Positions 58,493 through 64,000 of a DNA stretch of 64,000 nucleotides are shown here, in pieces. Source of the DNA: Nocardioides sp. (GTDB lineage Bacteria > Actinomycetota > Actinomycetes > Propionibacteriales > Nocardioidaceae); the NCBI RefSeq assembly GCF_030150155.1, contig NZ_JASLGR010000001.1, positions 1 through 64,000 of the forward strand. Direction: 5' to 3'. Below the pieces are notes generated by a model. It made no database searches, was not told the origin of the DNA, and worked only from the letters and a program-made list of their open reading frames with translations. The translations under genes were made by a program, and so were the position numbers. The first letter of the stretch is position 1. Each line of letters begins with the position of its first letter.

Positions 58493-59313
58493 GCGCGACC
58501 CCGCAGACCGTCGTCGCCTCCGACCTGGACCGGACCCTGATCTACTCCGCGTCGGCCGCCGGTGGGGCCGAGGCCGTCGCCGATGCCCGCTGCGTCGAGC
58601 TGTACGACGGCCAGCCGCTGTCCTACGTCAGCGCAGCCGCCGCCACCGCGATCGCCGGGCTGCTCGACGCCGGTGCTCTGGTCCCGGTCACGACCCGCAC
58701 CGTGGCTCAGTTTCAGCGGATCACGCTGCCGGGCCGGGCGGCACGGTTCGCCGTCTGCGCCAACGGTGGGCGGCTGCTGGTCGACGGAGCCGACGACCTC
58801 GACCACCGCGCCCACGTCACGGCGGTGCTGGCCGAGTGCGCGCCGCTCGCGGAGGCGACGGCGGCGTTCGGGCGCTGGTGCGGCGAGGTCGCGACCCCGG
58901 ACGTCGGTGGTGCTCCGCGCGAGCGCGACGCCGAAGGGCTGTTCTGCTACGCCGTGTTCGCCGTGCGGGCCCCCGACACCGCCGAGATCGACCGGCTGGG
59001 CGCCCTGATGGCCGACCTCGGCTGGGTGGTCTCGGCCCAGGGCCGCAAGGTCTACTGCACCCCGCGGACCCTGTCCAAGGAGTCGGCCCTGTCCTACCTC
59101 GGCGAGGTGCACCGCCTGACGGTGGCGGCCGTCGCGGGTGACTCGCTGCTCGACGCGGGGATGCTGGCCCGCTACGGCGGCTGGGTGCCGCGCGACTCCG
59201 AGCTGGAGCGGCGCGGGTTCGCAGCCCCCGGGGTGGCGCTGACCGCCGGCTCCGGGTTGGCGGCGGGTGAGGAGATCCTCGGCCGGTTCGGGGCCCTCGT
59301 CCACCGCCGTTGA
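58489..59313 (+). CDS. HAD-family phosphatase of the Ter module
   Basis: A 274-residue haloacid dehalogenase-type hydrolase. Motif I DLDRTLIYS carries the two catalytic Asp residues. LVPVTTRTVAQFQRI is motif II, a Lys appears in TLSKESAL, and AGDSLLDAGML is motif IV, so all motifs are present. A C2-type cap lies between. The GTG overlaps the StiP stop (GTGA). Dephosphorylation of the PRPP-derived product would complete the module. The ATP-grasp enzyme sometimes found with these genes is not in the window. Confidence 0.92.
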   Translation: MSATPQTVVASDLDRTLIYSASAAGGAEAVADARCVELYDGQPLSYVSAAAATAIAGLLDAGALVPVTTRTVAQFQRITLPGRAARFAVCANGGRLLVDGADDLDHRAHVTAVLAECAPLAEATAAFGRWCGEVATPDVGGAPRERDAEGLFCYAVFAVRAPDTAEIDRLGALMADLGWVVSAQGRKVYCTPRTLSKESALSYLGEVHRLTVAAVAGDSLLDAGMLARYGGWVPRDSELERRGFAAPGVALTAGSGLAAGEEILGRFGALVHRR

Positions 59314-59350
59314 CGGGCGGGGCAGAGCGCGGGCGCGGGCTGTGCCCCGG

Positions 59351-59977
59351 TCACGGGGAGGGCGGGAGGACGTCGACCCGGAGCGGTGCGCACAGGTCGA
59401 TCAGCCACAGCAGATCGGCACCGGTGGCGAAGATGCGGCCGAACCCGGTGTCGTGGGTGAGGGCGTCGGCACACCGGTCGCCGAAGAAGACGTAGGCCAG
59501 CACGTCGATGCACTGACGTGACATCCACGCCACCCCGTCGAGACCGGCAGCGTGGGCGGCGTGAGCCCAGGCCACCGTCTCGCCGTACCGCGACGCGGGC
59601 GTCGAGGTGACCTCGTCGGCGCTGGCGTGGAGCCGCCGCAGGCCGAGGCCGTGCAGCGCCGCCAGCCGGAGCGGACGGGTGAGGGTGAGTCGGCTCATCA
59701 CCGTCGAGGCGTAGGTGTCGTAGTCGAGGTAGCCACCGGCCAGGGGAACGTCGTGCAGCAGGGTCTCAGCCACCGCCCCGTTCTCGGCTGCGGCGGCATA
59801 CAGCACCGGCACCGGCACGCCGTGCTGGTCGGGGAAGAAGGCGAACCGTGATGGCGCACCCAGGCCGGGGTTGAACTGGTGCGGGGCGAAGCGGCTGCTG
59901 TGGACGCGGTAGAGCGCGGTGCCCGCAGGGAGGGTGTCGATCTCGGGGATGAACGGCTCGGGTGGCCGTCGGGTCAC
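59351..59977 (-). CDS. RES domain NAD+-degrading toxin
   Basis: A 208-residue RES-domain protein. ALYRVHSSRFAPHQFNPG supplies the Arg and Tyr-type residues, GAVAETLLHDV the Glu, and DGVAWMSRQCIDVLAYVFF the Ser region. RES toxins such as MbcT destroy NAD+. The GTG start overlaps the stop of the upstream antitoxin by GTGA, so it is the second gene of a type II toxin-antitoxin operon. Its length is normal and no inactivating change is seen. Confidence 0.9.
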   Translation of the reverse strand: MTRRPPEPFIPEIDTLPAGTALYRVHSSRFAPHQFNPGLGAPSRFAFFPDQHGVPVPVLYAAAAENGAVAETLLHDVPLAGGYLDYDTYASTVMSRLTLTRPLRLAALHGLGLRRLHASADEVTSTPASRYGETVAWAHAAHAAGLDGVAWMSRQCIDVLAYVFFGDRCADALTHDTGFGRIFATGADLLWLIDLCAPLRVDVLPPSP

Positions 59978-60480
59978 CAGGCCACGTCCCAGGCGCGGGA
60001 GGCGAGGTCGATGACCCGGTCGGGGTGCTCGACGAGCAGGTCGACCGGTCGCTGTCCGTCGAGGTACGTCGTGGGGGCGACGAGCCACTGCACGACCCCG
60101 GTCTCGGAGCGGCCGTGCTCGATCGCGAGGCGGCGCAGCGTCTCGATCGCGGGCAGGGGCTGTCCGGTGGGGGCGAACTGGAATCCGGGGTAGAGCATCT
60201 GGTGGCCCCGCCGGATCGCCACCAGGCGTCCGGCCATCCGGGCGCTGGCCGCGAGGTTGCGCGGGGCGCTGGAGCGCGACCCCATCTGGCGACCGGCCTC
60301 GGTCGCCGAGAGCAGGCCGAACTCGGTCTCGATCTGCGCGTAGAGGTTCTGCTCGGCCTGGACCGCGCGCGCCAGCGCCGGTGCGGTGTAGGTCGGCACC
60401 GAGGCCAGGGCTTCGCCGACCGCCGTCGCACTGCTGCGGATGAGGCGATCGCTGTGGATCAGCTCCTCGACGGTAGCCAT
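59974..60480 (-). CDS. Xre/MbcA-like antitoxin
   Basis: A 168-residue partner of the RES toxin. A helical N-terminal region (ATVEELIHSDRLIRSSATAV) and a DNA-binding-like middle (GLLSATEAGRQMGSRS, RMAGRLVAIRRGHQMLYPGF) are followed by the C-terminal toxin-binding part FLDGQRP-like: VAPTTYLDGQRPVDLLVEHP. ATG at 60480 is preferred because AAGGTGAG lies about seven bases upstream; a GTG at 60489 is an alternative. It precedes the toxin, the usual order for RES-Xre pairs. Confidence 0.8.
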   Translation of the reverse strand: MATVEELIHSDRLIRSSATAVGEALASVPTYTAPALARAVQAEQNLYAQIETEFGLLSATEAGRQMGSRSSAPRNLAASARMAGRLVAIRRGHQMLYPGFQFAPTGQPLPAIETLRRLAIEHGRSETGVVQWLVAPTTYLDGQRPVDLLVEHPDRVIDLASRAWDVAW

Positions 60481-60512
60481 CTCGCTCACCTTCCGTGCGG
60501 TTCGTGCATGTG

Positions 60513-60535
60513 ATTCTACCGCACTTTCTGCACTT
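60513..60535 (-). promoter_or_regulatory. Promoter and repeat of the RES-Xre operon
   Basis: TAGAAT (60513-60518, minus strand) is a consensus -10. Two direct copies of AAGTGC (GCACTT on the plus strand at 60521-60526 and 60530-60535) lie nine bases apart just upstream of the -10, placed for autorepression. Confidence 0.55.
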
Positions 60536-60594
60536 CGCTCCGGGGTGAGAGAGCCTGTGGTGGAGCCTCACCGTGGATCGGCGAGGATGGAGTC

Positions 60595-61212
60595 ATGTCC
60601 GACTCTGCCGCCCGTCCGCGTTGGTTCACCGAGACCGAGGACGGCCACTCCCAGTGGTACGTCGACCGCTTCCGTGCCCTGGCCGAGGAGGGGGCCGACC
60701 TGCTCGGGGAGGCACGCTTCGCCGACACGATGGCGGGGCGCGGGAGTCGGATCCTCGATGCCGGGTGCGGTGCCGGTCGGATGGCCGGTGCGCTCGCCGA
60801 GGCGGGGCACACCGTGGTCGGGCTCGACGCGGACCCGGTGCTGATCGAGGCCGCTCGCGCTGACCATCCGGGGCCGTCGTACGCGGTCGTGGACCTCAGT
60901 CGGATGACGCTCGCCGACGTCGGCGGGGAGCCGGTCGACCTGACGGTCTGCGCCGGCAATGTGATGGTCTTCGTCGCGCCCGGAACCGAGCGGACCGTGC
61001 TCGCGAACCTCTGCGCCGTCACGCGTGTCGGTGGCCGGGTCGTGGTCGGCTTCCGTCGCGACGACGCCTATCCGTTCGAGGCGTACGACGCCGACCTGGC
61101 CGCACTGGCGGCGGACGGGGTGGCCGACGTCGAGCAGCGCTACTCGACGTGGCACCTCGACCCGTTCGGTGCCGACTCCGACTTCGCGGTGACGGTGCTG
61201 CGGGTGCGCTGA
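60595..61212 (+). CDS. Class I SAM-dependent methyltransferase
   Basis: A 205-residue soluble methyltransferase. Motif I is ILDAGCGAGRMAGALAEAGH, motif II VVGLDADPVLIEAA, then LTVCAGNVMVFVAPG and GGRVVVGFRRDD. The N-terminal SQWYVDRFRALAEEG is common in small actinobacterial methyltransferases. A GGAG is close to the ATG. It is divergent from the RES-Xre pair and convergent with the next pair. Substrate not known. Confidence 0.93.
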   Translation: MSDSAARPRWFTETEDGHSQWYVDRFRALAEEGADLLGEARFADTMAGRGSRILDAGCGAGRMAGALAEAGHTVVGLDADPVLIEAARADHPGPSYAVVDLSRMTLADVGGEPVDLTVCAGNVMVFVAPGTERTVLANLCAVTRVGGRVVVGFRRDDAYPFEAYDADLAALAADGVADVEQRYSTWHLDPFGADSDFAVTVLRVR

Positions 61213-61216
61213 CCGG

Positions 61217-61513
61217 CTAGGGCGTGCCCTGCGGGTCCGCGAGGAGCGGCTTGAACCGCTTCATCGCGGCCTGGTGGGAGACCCCGAGCACGCCGGCGAT
61301 CATCGCCCAGGGCGTGCCTTCGGCGCGGGCGGAGCGGACGCCGTCGAGGATCGTCTGCTCGGCGCTCGCCCGGGCCTGCACCCCCTGGAGCAGCTGCTCC
61401 AGGCGAGGGTCGGTCCACACCGAGGCGCGGGAGAGGTCGAGATCGTCGGAGGCGAAGACGTCGGCAAGGCGCTCGCTCTCCTGGGGGCTGGGGCGGTGGG
61501 TCGTGGTGGTCAT
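61217..61513 (-). CDS. HTH protein, putative antitoxin
   Basis: A 98-residue protein. The C-terminal half has a helix-turn-helix, GTPWAMIAGVLGVSHQAAMKRF, while the N-terminal half is acidic (VFASDDLDLSRASVW) and could bind its partner. The ATG overlaps the stop of the 75-residue gene by ATGA. The order is toxin first, antitoxin second. Together with a palindrome next to the promoter this fits an autoregulated toxin-antitoxin pair; the activity is not known. Confidence 0.7.
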   Translation of the reverse strand: MTTTTHRPSPQESERLADVFASDDLDLSRASVWTDPRLEQLLQGVQARASAEQTILDGVRSARAEGTPWAMIAGVLGVSHQAAMKRFKPLLADPQGTP

Positions 61514-61737
61514 CGTGTGTGCCCGGGGTGGTGGAGGAACTTCCGCCGCGCGGGCATCGCGTGGAAGATCCAGGTCTCATCGAAGGTGACGCCGAGCTCG
61601 ACCAGGGCTCCCGACGACGTCGCTCCGATGACGATCAGCCCGTCGTCCAGGAGGAAGACCCGGACCCGGTTCCGATAGGCGTGGAGCATGTCGGCCGTCG
61701 AGATGCCGTGACGATGGGCGCTGGCGAGCACCTTCAT
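61510..61737 (-). CDS. Small putative toxin
   Basis: A 75-residue protein MKVLASAHRHGISTADMLHA, ending IFHAMPARRKFLHH. A conserved ending of the type HAM-ARxKFL is familiar from small proteins encoded next to HTH antitoxins in actinobacteria, distantly like BrnT/HigB-size toxins. The strands VRVFLLDDGLIVIGA and LVELGVTF suggest a compact alpha/beta fold. It is the first gene of a two-gene operon. Toxicity is inferred from size and arrangement. Confidence 0.6.
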   Translation of the reverse strand: MKVLASAHRHGISTADMLHAYRNRVRVFLLDDGLIVIGATSSGALVELGVTFDETWIFHAMPARRKFLHHPGHTR

Positions 61738-61740
61738 GTC

Positions 61741-61762
61741 TGCAACTCTGGTTGCAATGATA
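61741..61762 (-). promoter_or_regulatory. Operator palindrome next to the -10 of the small toxin-antitoxin pair
   Basis: TGCAAC-TCTG-GTTGCA (61741-61756) is a perfect inverted repeat directly downstream of TATCAT (61757-61762, minus strand), a good -10. The toxin ATG is only three bases further, so binding here would block transcription. Confidence 0.6.
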
Positions 61763-61925
61763 CGTGGTTCATGGCGGGAACGCTAGAGAGATCGGGAGAC
61801 GAGGATGAGGGCCGTCGGCGGGCCTGTGGACAACGCCCCGTCCACCCGCGACTGTGGATGATTCCTGGCTCGCCGTGGGTATTCCGTTGAGCGGAAGCAG
61901 CCTTCGCCACGGCGCCGGAGATGGC

Positions 61926-61931
61926 TAGAAC
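61926..61931 (+). promoter_or_regulatory. -10-like TAGAAC, leaderless spacing
   Basis: TAGAAC is followed by seven bases and the ATG at 61939. It supports that start over the ATG 18 bases upstream. Confidence 0.4.
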
Positions 61932-61938
61932 TGTGCCC

Positions 61939-62439
61939 ATGACCAGCTCTGAGTACGTCGTCCCCGCCGCCTCCTGGGAGACGCTCGTCGCCCGCGTGTC
62001 AGCGTTGGAGGACAAGGACGCGATCGCCGCGGTGATCACCGCGTACGGCCCCGCCGTCGATGCCGGTGACGCGGAGGCCGTCGGGCGGCTCTGGGCCGAG
62101 GACGCCGTCTACGACATCGATCTGGGCACCTTCGAGGGCCGGGCGGCGATCATGGAGATGGTGCGCACGCGGCCGCACCAGGACTACATCCACGAGGGCT
62201 GCGGTCACCTGATCGACCCGATCCACGTCCAGGTGGACGGCGACACCGCGGTGGCGACGTGCCACTCGATGCTGGTGCGCCGGATGGCCGACGGCGACGG
62301 GTTCTGGGTGTGGCGGGTCACCGCCAGCCGCTTCGACATGGTGCGGCGCGAGGGTGGCTGGCTCATCCAGCGGCGTACGACGCGGCTGCTGGACGGCTCC
62401 GAGGCGGGCCGGACGCTGCTCGGCCGCGCCCAGGGCTGA
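61939..62439 (+). CDS. SnoaL/NTF2-like protein
   Basis: A 166-residue cone-fold protein: LVARVSALEDKDAIAAVITA, AVDAGDAEAVGRLWAEDAVY, FEGRAAIMEMVRTRPHQ, HLIDPIHVQVDGDTAVATCHS and FWVWRVTASRFDMVRREGGW. This is the SnoaL_4 type used by small dehydratases and isomerases. His residues (HEGCGHL) could be catalytic. The start at 61939 is preferred (leaderless spacing); ATG at 61921 would add six residues. The stop is inside the first of five 13-bp tandem repeats. Confidence 0.85.
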   Translation: MTSSEYVVPAASWETLVARVSALEDKDAIAAVITAYGPAVDAGDAEAVGRLWAEDAVYDIDLGTFEGRAAIMEMVRTRPHQDYIHEGCGHLIDPIHVQVDGDTAVATCHSMLVRRMADGDGFWVWRVTASRFDMVRREGGWLIQRRTTRLLDGSEAGRTLLGRAQG

Positions 62440-62491
62440 CGCCCAGGGCTGATGCCTCAGCCTGACGCCCGGGCCTGACACCCAGGGCCGA
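62427..62491. repeat. Five 13-bp tandem repeats over the stop codon
   Basis: CGCCCAGGGCTGA occurs at 62427-62439 and 62440-62452. Diverged copies follow: TGCCTCAGCCTGA, CGCCCGGGCCTGA and CACCCAGGGCCGA up to 62491. The first copy supplies the stop of the SnoaL-like gene, and since 13 is not a multiple of three the following TGA triplets fall in successive frames. Confidence 0.85.
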
Positions 62492-62500
62492 GACACGCAT

Positions 62501-62542
62501 CGGGGCCAGGTCCGGATCGCTTCCGCGACGGACCTGGCCCCG
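62501..62542. terminator. Bidirectional hairpin
   Basis: A perfect 14-bp stem, CGGGGCCAGGTCCG (62501-62514) with CGGACCTGGCCCCG (62529-62542), closes a 14-base loop between the convergent SnoaL-like and oxidoreductase genes. Confidence 0.85.
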
Positions 62543-62563
62543 ACTCTGTCTCAGGTCAGTGCC

Positions 62564-63712
62564 TCAGACGAGCGAGCCCTCGTGCGTCGGCCGGTCGAAC
62601 GGGACCAGCGGGTCGCCGTTCTTGAGGGTGCCGACCAGGTTCGGGTCGGCCAGGTGCAGTCGGCCGATCGCGATCAGGTCGAACTCCTCGGCCTCCAGGC
62701 GGCGCACCACCTCGTCGAGGTTGTCGACCACCTCGGCGGAGCCGGCGATCCGGCTCTCGCGCAGCGAGGCGCCCATGCCGACGGAGCCGACCGCCATCGA
62801 GCGGGCGCCGGTGACCTTCTTGGCCCAGCCGGCCAGGGAGAGGTTGCTGCCCTCGAACGCGGGGTCGGCGAAGCGTCGGGCCGACGCGTCGAAGACGTCC
62901 ACGCCGGCCTCGGCGAGCGGTGCCAGCAGGGCCTCGAGCTCGGCCGGGTTCTCGGCGAGCCTCGCGGTGTAGTCCTGCTGCTTGTGCTGGGAGAAGCGGT
63001 AGAAGATCGGCAGGTCCTCGCCGACGGCGCGGCGGATCTCGGCGACGACCTGGGCGGGGAAGCGGCTGCGGGCGGCGTGGTCGCCACCCCAGTGGTCGGT
63101 GCGGGTGTTGGTGTCGTGCCAGAGGAACGCGTCGAGCAGGTAGCCGTGGCCGCCGTGCAGGGCGATCCCGTCCATCCCGACCTCGGCGGCGGCCTGCGCA
63201 GCCCGGACGTAGGCGTCGATCACGTCGGCGACGTCGGTGTCGGTCATCGGCGGCGTCGGGGGCGTGGATCGGGCGACGTACTCGTCGGGGTACGACGTCA
63301 CGCCGGGGGTGCCCCAGTGGCCTGAGGGACGCATCGGGGTGATCGCGGGGTCGACCTTGGCCATCGCGCCCCACAGCGGGCCGACGTGCCACAGCTGGGG
63401 CACGATCCGACCGCCGGCGGCGTGCACGGCGTCGACCACGCCGCGCCAGCCGGCCAGCGCCTGGTCGCCGTGGATCCGCGGGACCCGGCTCGCGTCGACG
63501 GCGGAGGCGTGGTCGATCGCGACGCCCTCGGTGACGACCAGTCCGGTGCCGCCGGCAGCGCGGCGGGCGTAGTACGCGGCGACGTCCTCACCCGGTACGC
63601 CCTCGGGCGAGGCGGCACGTGTCATCGGCGACATCACGACCCGGTTGGGCAGGTTCAGGGACCGGATGGTCAGCGGCTGGAACAGGGCGTCGCGCAGGGT
63701 CATGTCGCTCAC
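62564..63712 (-). CDS. Old-yellow-enzyme family NADH:flavin oxidoreductase
   Basis: A 382-residue FMN TIM-barrel ene-reductase. LFQPLTIRSLNLPNRVVMSP, the FMN-binding MTRAASPEG and GLVVTEGVAID, and PQLWHVGPLW are visible. The substrate-binding His pair lies in GIALHGGHGYLLDAFL, and IGRLHLADPNLVGTLKNG is at the C-terminus. A Tyr for proton donation may be in FYRFSQHKQQDY. The GTG at 63712 is taken; an ATG three codons later (63703) is equally possible. It reduces activated alkenes or similar; the physiological substrate is unknown. Confidence 0.92.
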   Translation of the reverse strand: MSDMTLRDALFQPLTIRSLNLPNRVVMSPMTRAASPEGVPGEDVAAYYARRAAGGTGLVVTEGVAIDHASAVDASRVPRIHGDQALAGWRGVVDAVHAAGGRIVPQLWHVGPLWGAMAKVDPAITPMRPSGHWGTPGVTSYPDEYVARSTPPTPPMTDTDVADVIDAYVRAAQAAAEVGMDGIALHGGHGYLLDAFLWHDTNTRTDHWGGDHAARSRFPAQVVAEIRRAVGEDLPIFYRFSQHKQQDYTARLAENPAELEALLAPLAEAGVDVFDASARRFADPAFEGSNLSLAGWAKKVTGARSMAVGSVGMGASLRESRIAGSAEVVDNLDEVVRRLEAEEFDLIAIGRLHLADPNLVGTLKNGDPLVPFDRPTHEGSLV

Positions 63713-63854
63713 TGGGTGCTAGGCGGAGGTCGTCCGCTGGGACAGGGTGCCCGGTGACTGTAGGCAACCTCCGGCGTGGAGCAGGGCCGCGTTTCTGGTC
63801 AGTGGAACCGGCGGTACGTCGTCGACGTCACACCCACCTGCCATCCTTGCGGTC

Positions 63855-64000
63855 ATGCGGCCCATGCCTGATGAGGACCACGCACAACCGTGGTTCACCG
63901 TCCGAAGCCACGTCCGATGCACCGGAGAGCTTGGCCAGAACATCTACGAAGAGCGGGTGGTCCTGTTCCGGGCCACCGACGCCGACGACGCGATCCGGCA
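63855..64000 (+). CDS. DUF4288 domain protein (3' end outside window)
   Basis: The first 48 residues read MRPMPDEDHAQPWFTVRSHV followed by GQNIYEERVVLFRATDADDA. The WFTVR and YEER-V-LFRA pattern with a following helix is the start of the DUF4288 family. The gene runs off the window. A second Met three codons in is an alternative start. The 142 bases upstream show no clear regulatory site. Confidence 0.7.
   Translation, partial: MRPMPDEDHAQPWFTVRSHVRCTGELGQNIYEERVVLFRATDADDAIR

Noticed and set aside
61825..61833. DnaA-box-like TTGTCCACA (minus strand)
   Set aside because: A single match without clustered boxes, dnaA/dnaN neighbours or an AT-rich unwinding region does not make an origin.

Overview
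The window is about 70% GC. It carries long GTG/ATG/TTG-started genes, a mycobacterial-type LexA box, a KstR-like operator, a DesA3/Rv3230c-like desaturase pair, a class E sortase and a DUF222/HNH gene. Together these point to a high-GC actinobacterium, most likely Nocardioides or a close relative in the Nocardioidaceae. This is inferred from gene families; no rRNA is present. I found about 58 protein genes and one tRNA-Ser(CGA). There is no integrase, transposase, CRISPR array or rRNA operon, and no gene-free stretch longer than about 200 bases.

Layout. 1-7.8 kb: end of an acyl-CoA dehydrogenase, a DUF4862 gene, a large secreted subtilase, a VIT-family transporter, upp, and the tadA pair. 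7.8-10.1 kb: the tRNA, then a minus-strand unit that looks like a compact polymorphic toxin followed by two paralogous putative immunity proteins and a SUFU-domain protein. 10.2-19.5 kb: a class E sortase divergent from a 2,712-residue cell-wall-anchored repeat protein, ending in a strong hairpin and a tandem-repeat array. 19.4-26.8 kb: envelope polysaccharide region with two SGNH-hydrolase lipoproteins, a GH30 glycosidase and an operon of glycosyltransferase, acyltransferase and anchored LppX-like protein. 27-33 kb: a holin-like membrane protein, two tandem secreted paralogs, a GST-like reductase, an anchored protein and a fused carboxyltransferase. 33-38.6 kb: a long palindromic repeat, an M1 peptidase lipoprotein, a PucR-type regulator, and the divergent reductase-desaturase operon. 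38.6-48.4 kb: a secreted metzincin, a crotonase, the DUF222/HNH gene behind an SOS box, a GH43 protein, a FadE5-like dehydrogenase, an SDR and a SnoaL-like protein behind a KstR-like box.

48.5-59.3 kb is a tellurium/stress (Ter) supercluster. One TerD and a TerC-like DUF475 protein lie on the plus strand. A six-gene minus-strand operon holds four TerD-family proteins, a TelA protein and an unknown. Facing it is a plus-strand four-gene biosynthetic operon: CitE-like lyase, PRTase-TRSP, StiP/PELOTA and HAD phosphatase. These match the Ter-associated module thought to make a nucleoside-like metabolite. 59.3-61.7 kb holds two toxin-antitoxin-like pairs, one RES-Xre and one smaller unnamed pair, around a methyltransferase. 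61.9-64 kb holds a SnoaL-like protein, an old-yellow-enzyme oxidoreductase and the start of a DUF4288 gene.

Many genes have a TANNNT hexamer 6-7 bases before the start codon, suggesting frequent leaderless transcription. The most unusual material is the toxin/dual-immunity/SUFU unit, the small toxin-antitoxin pair with an operator next to its -10, the Ter cluster with a degenerate TerD paralog and a leader ORF, and a family of long palindromic repeats.
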